A DNA stretch of 64,000 nucleotides from PALSA-612 sp963773055 (GTDB lineage: Bacteria; Actinomycetota; Thermoleophilia; Gaiellales; Gaiellaceae): the NCBI GenBank assembly GCA_963773055.1, contig CAVYZL010000006.1:620001-684000 (forward strand), in the 5' to 3' direction. The position numbers and the translations under genes were made by a program. This document shows, piece by piece, positions 50,098 through 58,734 of this stretch. Position 1 is the first letter of the stretch. Every line of letters begins with the position of its first letter. The notes under the pieces are model-generated. The model was not told the DNA's origin and did not search any database. It worked only from the letters and a program-made list of their open reading frames with translations.

Positions 50098-50753
50098 CCG
50101 GTGGGCAGGGAGACGACCTGCGGGCCGCGGTGGCGGCGGGCGTGGTCGGCTCGAGCGAGGGCTTTCACAAGCTGCTGGGAGCGATCACCGAAGTTGCGCG
50201 TGGGATCTTCGGGGCGACGGCGTCTTCGATCCTCCTCCTGGACGAGGAGGCGGACGAGCTCGTGTTCGAGGCGGTCGCGGGGTACGGCGAGGACGAGCTC
50301 CTCGGGCTGCGGTTCCCGTCGAGCACCGGCATCGCCGGTTGGGTGCTCTCGACGAGAACCCCGCTGATCCTCGACGACGTCCAGAACGATCCCCGCTTCG
50401 CCAAGGCCTTCGCCGCCGACACCGGCTACGTGCCGCAGGGCCTGATGGCTGTGCCGCTTCTGTACGACGAGCGGGCGCTCGGCGTGCTCGAGGTGCTCGA
50501 CCGGCCGCAACAGTCGACGTTCTCGCTGCAGGAGATGGAGCTGCTCGGTCTGTTCGCGAATCAGGCCGCGATCGCGCTCGACCTGCTGCTGCGCGCTCGC
50601 CAGGCGGACGCGGTGCTCAACGAGGGAACGGGCGAGCTCGCAGTCGTCGCGCGGCTCGCGGCCGTCGTCACGGCTCTCGAGGATGACCGGCGCGAGGCGG
50701 GCATCCGCCTGCTCGAAGACCTCGCGGCGACGCTCGCGGCGACGAGTCGATAG
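50094..50753 (+). CDS. GAF-domain protein
   Basis: The 219-residue product has a GAF domain (about residues 20-165): FHKLLGAITEVARGIFGATASSILLLDEEADELVFEAVAGYG, then LRFPSSTGIAGWVLSTRTPLILDDVQNDPRFAKAF and LMAVPLLYDERALGVLEVLDR. The rest is helical with a LEDDRREAGIRLLEDLAAT tail. GAF domains bind small ligands or act as oligomeric sensors. No kinase or cyclase output domain is attached, so the tail or the neighbouring protease may give the output. GTG 50094 is coupled to the protease stop; the ribosome site is GGAGGTGGG. Confidence 0.85.
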   Translation: MTGGQGDDLRAAVAAGVVGSSEGFHKLLGAITEVARGIFGATASSILLLDEEADELVFEAVAGYGEDELLGLRFPSSTGIAGWVLSTRTPLILDDVQNDPRFAKAFAADTGYVPQGLMAVPLLYDERALGVLEVLDRPQQSTFSLQEMELLGLFANQAAIALDLLLRARQADAVLNEGTGELAVVARLAAVVTALEDDRREAGIRLLEDLAATLAATSR

Positions 50754-50756
50754 CTC

Positions 50757-52733
50757 TCACACGGCCGCGAGCGTTTCGAGGATGTCGTCGCCGTAGCGCT
50801 CGAGCTTCGCGGGCCCGAGACCCTTCACCGCGCCGAGCTCGACGATGCTCGTAGGCATGCTCGCGGCGATCTCGCGCAGTGTGGCGTCGTGGAGCACGAC
50901 GTACGCCGGGACGCTGTCAGTGCGAGAGCGCTCGAGCCGCCAGGAGCGCAGCCGGGCGACAACCGATTCGTCGGCGGCCGTGGACGCGGTCGACCCGAGC
51001 GACGGCAACGGCACGTCCGGGATCGCCTTCAGCACCCGGTAGCCGTCCTTCGTCTCGATCTCGATCAGCGCACGTGCCTCCTCGAGCGCCTTCACCCAGC
51101 GCGTCACCTCTGCCGTCGAGGCCGTCTCGAGGATGCCGTACGAGAGCGACGCTCTCGTCGACTTCGGCGCGGCCACCGAACCCCGCAGCATGGCCACGAG
51201 CGAGCGCCGGCCTACGGGCCAGGCGAGGCCTTCGACGGCGCGGACGATCGCGCCGGCGATGTCGTCTGGCAGCGGCTCGGCGGGTGCACGCACTGGGCCA
51301 ACAGCCGGCGGGTCGCACACGTCGCAGGCTCCGCAGGGCCCATCCAGCGTCTCCCCGAAGTGCTCTGCCACCTGCAGGTGGCGGCAGCGGTGTGTCTCGG
51401 CGAAGCGGACGATGCGCTCGACGCGCGCCTCCGCCTCGGCCCTGTAGCGGGCGAGCAGAGACTCGAGCTCGGCCCCGGCGGTCTCTCCGAGCTCGAGCAG
51501 CTCGATCCGCATTGCGCGGCCCGCGTCGTAGCCGCGCCGGACGATCCTGGCCTGCTCGAGCATCCCGACGAGCACGCGCGGGTCGAAGTCGTCGCCGACG
51601 GCCTCCGTGAGCGCCTCCGGCTCGACGACCCCGTGTGCGTCCCGGATTGCCCTGTAGACGCGGCGCAGATCGTTCGGATCGGGGAGGTCGGAGACGGCGA
51701 ACCGACGGACGGCGGTCGCATCGGACAGGCTCGCGAGGAGCAGTGTTTGGCTCGGCACGTCGTCGCGGCCCGCGCGGCCGACCATCTGCACATAGCTCTC
51801 GAGCGAGTCCGGGTAGTTGACGAGGCAGACGAGCCGCACGTCCGCCTTGTCGATGCCCATGCCGAACGCCGTCGTCGCCACGACCCCCTGGATGCGGCCG
51901 GCGACAAAGTCGTCCTGGACCCGTGTGCGCTCGTCGGGCTCGAGGCCTGCGTGGTAGTGCTCGATCCGGAAGCCGTGTCCACGCAGGGCCCGTGCGACCC
52001 GCTCGCACGACATGCGAGACCGCGCGTAGATGATCGCGCTGCCTTCCTGCATGCTGCCTAGACGGTCCACGACGGCGCGCAGGCGATCCTCGTCGTTGGC
52101 TACCTCCTGGACGTCGTAATGGAGGTTCGGGCGGATGACGCTCGTCCGCACCACCTCGAGCTCGCGACCGAGCGCGTCTGCGATCTCCTCGGCCGCGGCA
52201 GGGGTCGCGGTGGCCGTCATGCCGAGCACGGCCGGCTCGCCGATCTCCGCGAGCGCGCGCCTGATGAAGAGGTAGTCGGGCCGGAAGTCGTGCCCCCACA
52301 TGCTCACGCAGTGCACCTCGTCGATCACGACGAGACCGACCTGGACTCGCCGCAGCATCTCGACGAACGCAGCGCTCCGTAGGCGCTCCGGCGCCGCGTA
52401 GAGGAGGCGAGTCCGGCCGGCGGCGACGTCCTCGAGGCGCGCAGATGTCTCCTCGCCCGTCAGCGACGAGTTCACGAACGTCGCCGTTCGCGCCACCTCG
52501 GGCGGCAGCTTGTCGACCTGGTCCTTCATCAGGGCGATCAGCGGCGACAGGACGAGCGTCGGTGACTCCCGCAGCATCGCGGCGAGCTGGTAGGTGAGCG
52601 ACTTTCCCGATCCCGTAGGCATGAGGGCGAGGGTGTCGCGTCCCGCAACGGCTGCCCGCACGACCTCCTCCTGGCCGGGCCGGAAGCCGTCGAAGCCGAA
52701 GAGGCGGTGAAGCTCCGGAACGAGCGAGGGCAT
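50757..52733 (-). CDS. recQ: ATP-dependent DNA helicase RecQ
   Basis: RecQ is a 3'-5' DNA helicase of recombination and repair. The 658-residue product has the Walker A MPTGSGKSLTYQLAAML, DEVH box VVIDEVHCVSMWGHDFRPDY, motif VI-like SYVQMVGRAGRDDVPSQTLLL, a zinc-binding set CRHLQVAEHFGETLDGPCGACDVC, the winged-helix region (ILETASTAEVTRWVKALEEA) and a C-terminal HRDC-like tail (LREIAASMPTSIVELGAVKGLGPAKLERYGDDIL). It converges on the GAF gene with a three-base gap. No other repair gene is adjacent. The start ATG 52733 is clear. Confidence 0.95.
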   Translation of the reverse strand: MPSLVPELHRLFGFDGFRPGQEEVVRAAVAGRDTLALMPTGSGKSLTYQLAAMLRESPTLVLSPLIALMKDQVDKLPPEVARTATFVNSSLTGEETSARLEDVAAGRTRLLYAAPERLRSAAFVEMLRRVQVGLVVIDEVHCVSMWGHDFRPDYLFIRRALAEIGEPAVLGMTATATPAAAEEIADALGRELEVVRTSVIRPNLHYDVQEVANDEDRLRAVVDRLGSMQEGSAIIYARSRMSCERVARALRGHGFRIEHYHAGLEPDERTRVQDDFVAGRIQGVVATTAFGMGIDKADVRLVCLVNYPDSLESYVQMVGRAGRDDVPSQTLLLASLSDATAVRRFAVSDLPDPNDLRRVYRAIRDAHGVVEPEALTEAVGDDFDPRVLVGMLEQARIVRRGYDAGRAMRIELLELGETAGAELESLLARYRAEAEARVERIVRFAETHRCRHLQVAEHFGETLDGPCGACDVCDPPAVGPVRAPAEPLPDDIAGAIVRAVEGLAWPVGRRSLVAMLRGSVAAPKSTRASLSYGILETASTAEVTRWVKALEEARALIEIETKDGYRVLKAIPDVPLPSLGSTASTAADESVVARLRSWRLERSRTDSVPAYVVLHDATLREIAASMPTSIVELGAVKGLGPAKLERYGDDILETLAAV

Positions 52734-52787
52734 GCGAACGAGTGTACGGGCCTACCCGGAACGAGTCTGTGCCGGGCTCAAAAGGAA

Positions 52788-52815
52788 AGGCCCGGGGCTT
52801 TCGCGACCCGGGCCT
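52788..52815 (-). terminator. Intrinsic terminator of the GAEG-repeat gene
   Basis: AGGCCCGGG (52788-52796) and CCCGGGCCT (52807-52815) form a perfect 9-bp stem. Read on the minus strand it is followed by TTCCTTTTGAGCC. It lies 28 bases past the stop of the repeat peptide gene. Confidence 0.8.
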
Positions 52816-52842
52816 GTTGATTCCTATTGCGAGAGAGTGGTC

Positions 52843-52992
52843 TTACTCGGCGCCCTCGGCACCCTCGGCACCCTCGGCACCCTCGATGCTCTCGAGGCCG
52901 TGCGCCTCGACGTCATCGCCATCGTTCTTCGCGGCCTCGGCACCCTCGAGACCCTCTGCTCCCTCTAGTCCTTCTAGTCCTTCTGCGCCCAT
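52843..52992 (-). CDS. GAEG/GLEG-repeat acidic mini-protein (49 residues)
   Basis: ATG 52992, preceded by GAGAGGAG at the right distance, encodes MGAEGLEGLEGAEGLEGAEA then AKNDGDDVEAHGLESIEGAE and GAEGAEGAE. Almost the whole protein is repeats of GAEG or GLEG split by one acidic insert. Codons within repeats are near identical, so the DNA is a tandem repeat too. No signal peptide, membrane helix or cysteine. A strong ribosome site in front and a terminator behind argue that it is expressed. Function unknown; an antisense Pro/Ser-rich reading on the other strand is an artefact of the repeat. Confidence 0.7.
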   Translation of the reverse strand: MGAEGLEGLEGAEGLEGAEAAKNDGDDVEAHGLESIEGAEGAEGAEGAE

Positions 52993-53105
52993 TTGGAGCT
53001 CCTCTCCGCGGGTTTGACAGCTGTACACCCAATAAGACCGGGATTGAGTCGGAAATCTTCCCTCATACACTTCAATTTCGCAAGCCCGGATGAGATGCTC
53101 GGGAC

Positions 53106-54788
53106 GTGAAGCGGCTCGGAGCCCACATCCGCGAGTCTGGACGGGCGTTTGCGGCGGTCTTCCGCAACGCGAACCTCCGTCGGCTCGAGGGCGCGTGGGC
53201 AGCCTCGGCGATCAGCCACTGGGGCTTTCTCGTCGCCGTCTCCGTCTACGCGTACGGCCAGGGCGGGCAGACCGCGGTCGGGCTTCTCTTCCTCCTGCGG
53301 CTCGTTCCGGCTGCGATTGTCTCTCCGTTCGCGGGCGTGCTCGCCGATCGCTACCGCCGCGAGCACGTCCTGTTCGCGTCGGCCGTCATCCGCTGCGGCC
53401 TGATCGCCGCTGCCGCGTTCGGCGTCGCAGCCGGCGTGCCGGCCCCCGTCGTCTATGCCCTCGCTATCGCCGCGACGATCGTCAACGCGCCGTACCGCTC
53501 GGCGCAGGCGGCGCTGACGCCGACCCTCGCCACGACGCCGAGCGAGCTGACGGCGGCGAACGCCGTCGCGAGCACGATCGAGAGCCTCGCTTTCTTCCTC
53601 GGCCCTGCGTTCGCCGGGCTCCTGCTCGCGATCACCGGCATCGATGTCGTCTTCGGCCTGACGGCTGGCCTGCTCGGGATCTCAGCGCTGCTCGTGCTCC
53701 TCATCCGTCCGGAGGAGGAAGCGATGCCAAAGGGCGAGGTGGAGGCGGGCACGATCCTTGCCGAATGCCTCGCGGGCGTGCACGTGATCTGGGAGAACCG
53801 CGCCCTTCGGATGCTGATCGGCCTGCTCACGGCGCAGACCTTCGTCGCGGGCCTCGTCATGGTCTACATGGTCGTGATCGCGATCGAGACGCTCGATCTC
53901 GGCGACTCGGGCGTCGGTTACCTGAACGCGTCGTTCGGCGTGGGCGCGCTCATCGGCGCGCTCGGCGCGCTTGGCCTGACCGGGGCGAAGCGGCTGAGCC
54001 CGGGCTTCCTCTTCGGCCTCTGTCTCTGGGGCGCACCGCTCGTCGTGCTCGCGTTCTGGCAGAGCACGCTCGCGGCCGTGATCCTGTTCGGCATCGTCGG
54101 CGTCGGGAACTCCTTCGTCGACGTCGCCGGCTTCACGCTCGTCCAGCGCGCCGTGCCGGACGCAGTACTCGCACGGGTGTTCGGGGTGATCCAGTTCACA
54201 TGGCTCAGCTCCGTCGGGATCGGAGGCGTGCTCGCGCCCGTGCTGCTCGACGCCCTCGGGACTGACACGGCGCTGATCGCGACCGGCGTCTTCCTGCTCG
54301 TGCTCGTCGCGCTGCTGGGCGCGCGCGTGGCGAAGATCGACGCCGAGGCCGTAGCGCCCGAGGCGCAGGAGCTCAGGCTCCTGTCGACCGTGCCGATCTT
54401 CGCGCCGCTGCCCGGTGCGGCTCTCGAGCACATCGCCGGCCGGCTCGTGCCGCTCCGGCTCGACGCAGGAACGGTGATCGTGCGCGAGGGCGATGCGGGA
54501 GACCGGTTCTACGTCGTCGTCGAGGGGGATGTCGACGTCACGGCCGGCGGCGCACCGGTCTCGATCCTCAACCCGGGCGGCTACTTCGGCGAAATCGCGC
54601 TCCTGCGCGACGTCCCTCGCACGGCGACCGTCACCGCCCGCACGCCCGTCGTCCTCTACGCGCTCGAGCGGGAGGACTTCCTAGCCACCGTCACCGGTCA
54701 CGCGCCGAGCGCAAGAGCGGCGGAGACGGTGATCTCGTCGCGGCTGTCAGCGCTTGCCACTGCGGCCGGCAACCCGATGTCGACCTAG
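53106..54788 (+). CDS. MFS transporter fused to a C-terminal cyclic-nucleotide-binding domain
   Basis: Residues 1-430 form an MFS transporter with about twelve membrane helices (RLVPAAIVSPFAGVLADRYRREHVLF has the signature loop between helices 2 and 3; IQFTWLSSVGIGG near the end). Residues about 440-545 form a cNMP-binding domain: GTVIVREGDAGDRFYVVVEGDVDV and GGYFGEIALLRDVPRTATVTA, with the FGE and R-TA positions that contact cyclic nucleotide phosphate. The substrate and ligand are unknown. ATG 53106 is the start, just after the divergent repeat-peptide gene. A single frame covers both parts, so this is a genuine fusion in this sequence. Confidence 0.9.
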   Translation: MKRLGAHIRESGRAFAAVFRNANLRRLEGAWAASAISHWGFLVAVSVYAYGQGGQTAVGLLFLLRLVPAAIVSPFAGVLADRYRREHVLFASAVIRCGLIAAAAFGVAAGVPAPVVYALAIAATIVNAPYRSAQAALTPTLATTPSELTAANAVASTIESLAFFLGPAFAGLLLAITGIDVVFGLTAGLLGISALLVLLIRPEEEAMPKGEVEAGTILAECLAGVHVIWENRALRMLIGLLTAQTFVAGLVMVYMVVIAIETLDLGDSGVGYLNASFGVGALIGALGALGLTGAKRLSPGFLFGLCLWGAPLVVLAFWQSTLAAVILFGIVGVGNSFVDVAGFTLVQRAVPDAVLARVFGVIQFTWLSSVGIGGVLAPVLLDALGTDTALIATGVFLLVLVALLGARVAKIDAEAVAPEAQELRLLSTVPIFAPLPGAALEHIAGRLVPLRLDAGTVIVREGDAGDRFYVVVEGDVDVTAGGAPVSILNPGGYFGEIALLRDVPRTATVTARTPVVLYALEREDFLATVTGHAPSARAAETVISSRLSALATAAGNPMST

Positions 54789-54805
54789 GAAGCGGTATCG
54801 CGAGG

Positions 54806-54876
54806 CTGCGGGGCTAGGATTCGAACCTAGATAACGTGATCCAGAGCCACGTGTCCTGCCGTTAGACGACCCCGCA
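54806..54876 (-). tRNA. tRNA-Gln (anticodon CTG)
   Basis: The minus strand folds as a tRNA: acceptor TGCGGGG pairs with CCCCGCA, the D arm begins GTCTAACGGCAGGAC, the anticodon stem-loop is CGTGG-CTCTGGA-TCACG with CTG at the anticodon (reads CAG), and the T arm is TAGGTTCGAATCCTA. No CCA encoded. It lies between the MFS fusion and an HD hydrolase gene, alone. Confidence 0.95.
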
Positions 54877-54889
54877 ACGGCGGTTCATA

Positions 54890-55780
54890 TTAGCCGCCGG
54901 TCTCGAGTCGATAGACAGGTACGAGGCTCTTCTCCGCCTCCGTGTCGATGTGCGCGACGACCTCGACGTACGGCTCGAGGCCGGAGCCGCGCAGCTTTTC
55001 CTTCAGCAATCCGTCGACCTGGTAGACGCCCGAGGAGTTGTTCATCGTGATCTCGATCAACACCGGCTTCTCCTCGCCGTCCTTGATCTCGACCTTGTCG
55101 ATCGCTGCTGCGGAGAGCGAGTGGATCGACACGTGGCCACGCTCGAAGGGGATCCGCGACCGGCCCTCCGCCATGTCGAGCGCGTCGGCGACCCGGAGGA
55201 TCCCCGCCTCGAGCGTGAGCGGTCGGCCCGAGGAGCGGTGGCTCGTGATCACGTGGAGGATCTCGGAGACCATCACGGTCAGCTCGGGCTCGTCGTAGCT
55301 CTGCTCGAGCAGCTCGCGGGCCTTGCGTGCGGCGAGGAAGAGGCTGAAGTCCTCGTGGTTGTCGCGGTGGATCGACATGCCCGTGTCGTGGAGGAGGGCT
55401 CCGAGCATGACCACGACCTCCGAGTCCTCGGGTCGCATGCCGTAGTCGGCGACGAGGGACGGCTCGACGCCGTGCTTCGTCAGCTGGCGCAGGAGCTTGA
55501 GCGCGATGTTCGCGACGATCTGGATGTGCACCCAGGAATGGTCGTTGATCTGCAGGCGCGCGATCGCGTTCACGTTCGAGACGTGCCACAGCGCCTTCAG
55601 CTCGTTGTCCTCGTTCACGCGGTCGAGGACGTTGCGGAGCGTGCGATTCGACCGCGCGGGCATGCGGATCCGCATCTTCGCGACCGCCTGCGCGGGCGTC
55701 ATCCGCGCCTCGCGCTCGACGTCGACGGCGGGCGGCGCTTCCGGCTCGATCAGCTCCTCGGGCTCGTGGTCGTCCGCCAT
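54890..55780 (-). CDS. HD-domain phosphohydrolase
   Basis: The 296-residue product has HSWVHIQIVANIALKLLRQL (first His of the HD metal set), LLHDTGMSIHRDNHED (His-Asp pair plus a following His) and GILRVADALDMAEGRS (final Asp). These are typical metal-dependent HD enzymes that hydrolyse phosphate esters, often nucleotides. The N-terminal 60 residues are acidic and Pro-rich. The C-terminal 90 residues form a beta-rich extension. The start ATG 55780 gives MADDHEPEELIEPE; the open frame runs on to 55843 across the divergent ubiX start, which is unlikely to be coding on this strand. Confidence 0.83.
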   Translation of the reverse strand: MADDHEPEELIEPEAPPAVDVEREARMTPAQAVAKMRIRMPARSNRTLRNVLDRVNEDNELKALWHVSNVNAIARLQINDHSWVHIQIVANIALKLLRQLTKHGVEPSLVADYGMRPEDSEVVVMLGALLHDTGMSIHRDNHEDFSLFLAARKARELLEQSYDEPELTVMVSEILHVITSHRSSGRPLTLEAGILRVADALDMAEGRSRIPFERGHVSIHSLSAAAIDKVEIKDGEEKPVLIEITMNNSSGVYQVDGLLKEKLRGSGLEPYVEVVAHIDTEAEKSLVPVYRLETGG

Positions 55781-55808
55781 GCGGTAAGCGTACGCGCATA
55801 CTTCGTCC

Positions 55809-56402
55809 ATGGAGGAGCCGCGGAGGATCGTCGTCGCGATCACCGGCGCGTCGGGCTCGATCTACGGGATCCGGCTGCTCGAGCTCTGCCGTGAGCGCGG
55901 CGGCGTCGAGACGCACCTCGTCCTCAGCCCGGCGGGCCGGCGCACGCTGCTCCACGAGACCGACTACGCGGTTGCCGACGTCGAGGAGCTCGCGGACGTC
56001 GTCTACGGCTACCGCGACATCGGCGCGCCGCTCGCGAGCGGCACCTTCCCGGTCGACGGGATGGCGGTCTGTCCCTGCAGCATCCGCACGCTGTCCGCTC
56101 TCGCGCTGTCGGCGTCGGAGAACCTGATCACGCGGGCCGGCGACGTCTGCCTGAAGGAAGGGCGGCCGCTCGTGGCCGTGCTCCGCGAGACGCCCCTCCA
56201 CCTTGGGCACCTGCGGCTTGCGACCCAGCTGGCGGAGATCGGCGGTGTCGTGATGCCGCCCGTGCCGGCGTTCTACGCCCGGCCGGAGACGATCTCGGAC
56301 ATCGTCGACCACACGGTCGGCCGCGTGCTGCAGCGGCTCGGCGTGCCGGTGGACGGCCTCGTCGCCGAGTGGCAGGGCGACGTCGTCAGAGACGACAACT
56401 AG
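55809..56402 (+). CDS. ubiX: UbiX/Pad1-family flavin prenyltransferase
   Basis: UbiX makes the prenylated FMN cofactor of UbiD-type decarboxylases. The 197-residue product begins VVAITGASGSIYGIRLLEL (flavin-phosphate loop), has SPAGRRTLLHETDY and VDGMAVCPCSIRTLSALALS, LKEGRPLVAVLRETPLHLGHL and VVMPPVPAFYARPETISDIVDH, all classic UbiX signatures. No ubiD-type gene was seen in the window. ATG 55809 starts the frame; a DUF4115-like protein follows after 44 bases. The gene reads divergently from the HD hydrolase, with 28 bases between. Confidence 0.94.
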   Translation: MEEPRRIVVAITGASGSIYGIRLLELCRERGGVETHLVLSPAGRRTLLHETDYAVADVEELADVVYGYRDIGAPLASGTFPVDGMAVCPCSIRTLSALALSASENLITRAGDVCLKEGRPLVAVLRETPLHLGHLRLATQLAEIGGVVMPPVPAFYARPETISDIVDHTVGRVLQRLGVPVDGLVAEWQGDVVRDDN

Positions 56403-56446
56403 CCGGCAGGGGTCGCGGCGGCGGCCGCGAATTTGGCTTCAACGCA

Positions 56447-56959
56447 ATGTTGCACGGGCCTTTCGAGTGGGGCATCGCCGCCGCGATGATCGCGGTCGTC
56501 GCGACGATCGGCGGCTGGTACGCGGCCGACTGGGGGCGCGGTCGGCTCGCGGAGACGAGCGTCGAGCCTGTCCGGCACGTGCTGCCGGCAACGAAGGAGC
56601 TGACTCCCGCGAGGGCGATCGTCGTGGCGGCCGTCAAGCCGCGGCCGGTCAAGGTCTCGCCGAAGATCCGCGTCGTAGCGAGCCGCGGCGACTCGTGGCT
56701 GCAAGTGCGCGTGGGGTCGCCGACGGGACGGTTGCTCTTCGGCCGCCTCCTCGTTCGCGGCGAGACGGTCAGTTTCGGCCTCCGCCCCCTCTGGGTGCGC
56801 TTCGGCGCGGCCTCCAACGTCGACCTGCGGATCGCCGGCCGCACCGCGCGGCTACCGCTCTTCGGGACGTTCGACGCCTACGTCAGCCGGAACGGCGCAC
56901 GGCCCGACCCCGTCTTCCATCCCGACGCTGCTCAGGCGACGGCGGCCCAGTCGCCGTAG
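56447..56959 (+). CDS. Membrane-anchored protein with DUF4115-like (RodZ C-terminal-like) domain
   Basis: The 170-residue product from ATG 56447 has one membrane helix near the start (WGIAAAMIAVVATIGGWYAA), a linker, and then IRVVASRGDSWLQVRVGSP, RLLFGRLLVRGETVSFGLRPLWVRFGAASNVDLRIAGRTARLPL. The DSWLxVR and GxxxSFxLxPLxVRFGxAxxVDLxIxG pattern resembles DUF4115, the beta-sandwich domain of RodZ cell-shape proteins, but the helix-turn-helix of RodZ is missing. The end overlaps the opposing ABC exporter gene by 28 bases. Function inferred as extracytoplasmic. Confidence 0.6.
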   Translation: MLHGPFEWGIAAAMIAVVATIGGWYAADWGRGRLAETSVEPVRHVLPATKELTPARAIVVAAVKPRPVKVSPKIRVVASRGDSWLQVRVGSPTGRLLFGRLLVRGETVSFGLRPLWVRFGAASNVDLRIAGRTARLPLFGTFDAYVSRNGARPDPVFHPDAAQATAAQSP

Positions 56960-58734
56960 AGCGACGTGTAGAGCCCTCGCCGCGCGAGCAGCTCCTCATG
57001 GGTGCCGTACTCGATCACGCGGCCGTGCTCGAGGACGACGATGCAGTCCGCGCGGCGGATCGTCGACAGGCGGTGGGCAATGATAAAGGCCGTCCGGCCG
57101 ACGAGCAGCCGCCGGAGTGCGAGCTCGATCTGTCGCTCGGTGCCGATGTCGACGGAAGACGTCGCCTCGTCGAGAATGAGGATCCGCGGGTCGGCGAGCA
57201 GTGCTCGTGCGAAGGCGACGAGCTGCCGCTGGCCGAGTGACAGCCGGACGCCGCGCTCCCCGAGCTGCGTCTCGTAGCCGTCCTCGAGCTGCTCGACGAA
57301 CGCGTGCGCGCCAACCGCCTGCGCAGCGGCGATCACGTCCTCGGGCGGTGCGTCCGGCCGCGCGAACGCGATGTTCTCGCGGAGCGTGCCCGCGAACAGG
57401 AAGCCCTCCTGCGGCACGACGCCGAGCTGGCTGCGGAGCGACGCCTGCGTGACCTCGCGCAGGTCGACGCCGTCGATCGTGATCCGGCCGTCGCGCGGGT
57501 CGTAGAAGCGGGCGAGGAGCTTGGCGATCGTCGACTTCCCGGCGCCCGTGTGGCCGACGAGGGCGACGGTCGTGCCCGTCGGCACGTCGAGGTCGAGGTC
57601 GTGCAGCACGTCCGGCCCGTCGCCGTAGCCGAAGCGCACGTGGTCGAAGCGGACGCGGCCCTCGATGTGGGCGAGCGGGCGAGCATCCGGCCGGTCGACG
57701 ATCTCCGGCGTCTCGTCCATCACGTCCATGATCTTGTCGAGCGCTGCCGTCGCCGAGAGGAACGTGTTGTAGAACTGCGACAGGTTCTGGATCGGGTCGA
57801 AGAAGTTCGATAGGTAGCCGATGAACGCGAACAGCGTGCCGATCGTGAGGCTGCCGTCCGACACGAGGTAGCCGCCGAACCCGAGCACGATCGCCGTGGC
57901 GATCGAAGACAGGAAGTCGACGAACGGGAAGTACCAGCCGCTCAGGAGAATCGTCCGGTAGTTCGCCGTGCGGTAGCGTTCGTTGACGTCCCGAAACTGA
58001 GCCCGTGCGGCCTCCTGTCGGCTGAACGACTGGACGACGCGCATGCCCGCGATGTCCTCCGCGAGCGTCGCCGTGACGAGACCGAGCCGCTCGCGCACGA
58101 CGCGGTACGCCTGCGTCGAGCGCGACCGGAACACAGACGTGCCGATCACGAGCGCCGGGAGGATGATCAGCGTCAGGAGCGCAAGACGCCAGTCGAGCAG
58201 GAACAGGATCACGATCGAACCGGCGAGCAGGAGCGTGTTCTGGACGAGCGACGTCACGCCGTCCGTCACGAGCTGGTCGAGCGCATCGACGTCGTTCGTC
58301 AGGCGGCTGATGATCACCCCGGCGCGGTTCCGCTCGTAGTAGCCGAGCGAGAGCCCCTGCAGGTGGCGGAACAGCTTGCCGCGGAGGTCGGCGAGCACCC
58401 GCTCGCCCGTCCAGCCTGTGAAGTAGGTCTGCGCGGCCGACGCTCCCCAGTTCGCAAGGCCGACGAAGAGGAACGCGGCCACGATCCAGCCGAGCGCGGT
58501 CAGGTTGCCCTTCGTGATGCCGTCGTCGATCGCGAGCTTCGAGAGGTAGGGGCCGGCGAGCGCCGTCGCCGTCGCGGCGAGCAGGGCCGCGATCGCAAGC
58601 CCGGCGCGGAGCTTGTACGGGCGCGCGAGGCGGGTCAGCGCGCGGATCCGGCGTCGGCTCTGGCGCCACGACCAGTCACGCACCTCGCCGCCGCGCTCCA
58701 CGGTCAGATGGCTGCCGGGCTGCCAGACTCTCAT
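56932..58734 (-). CDS. ABC exporter half-transporter with full catalytic site
   Basis: The 600-residue half-transporter has six membrane helices (about residues 30-330) and a C-terminal ATPase domain. The Walker A is VGHTGAGKSTI, the signature is LSLGQRQLVAFARAL (a G-for-second-G variant of LSGGQ), and the Walker B ends ILILDEATSSVD with the catalytic Glu. It is coupled to the upstream gene as ATGA, giving an asymmetric heterodimer. Its Glu-bearing site would pair with the good LSGGQ of its partner. The substrate is unknown (lipids, drugs or peptides are typical). The start is at 58734. Confidence 0.93.
   Translation of the reverse strand: MRVWQPGSHLTVERGGEVRDWSWRQSRRRIRALTRLARPYKLRAGLAIAALLAATATALAGPYLSKLAIDDGITKGNLTALGWIVAAFLFVGLANWGASAAQTYFTGWTGERVLADLRGKLFRHLQGLSLGYYERNRAGVIISRLTNDVDALDQLVTDGVTSLVQNTLLLAGSIVILFLLDWRLALLTLIILPALVIGTSVFRSRSTQAYRVVRERLGLVTATLAEDIAGMRVVQSFSRQEAARAQFRDVNERYRTANYRTILLSGWYFPFVDFLSSIATAIVLGFGGYLVSDGSLTIGTLFAFIGYLSNFFDPIQNLSQFYNTFLSATAALDKIMDVMDETPEIVDRPDARPLAHIEGRVRFDHVRFGYGDGPDVLHDLDLDVPTGTTVALVGHTGAGKSTIAKLLARFYDPRDGRITIDGVDLREVTQASLRSQLGVVPQEGFLFAGTLRENIAFARPDAPPEDVIAAAQAVGAHAFVEQLEDGYETQLGERGVRLSLGQRQLVAFARALLADPRILILDEATSSVDIGTERQIELALRRLLVGRTAFIIAHRLSTIRRADCIVVLEHGRVIEYGTHEELLARRGLYTSLYGDWAAVA

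Noticed and set aside
52742..53093. Pro/Ser-rich repeat protein on the plus strand (SAPSAPSAPS type)
   Set aside because: It is the antisense of the GAEG-repeat gene, which has a ribosome site and terminator on its own strand. The plus-strand readings have neither.
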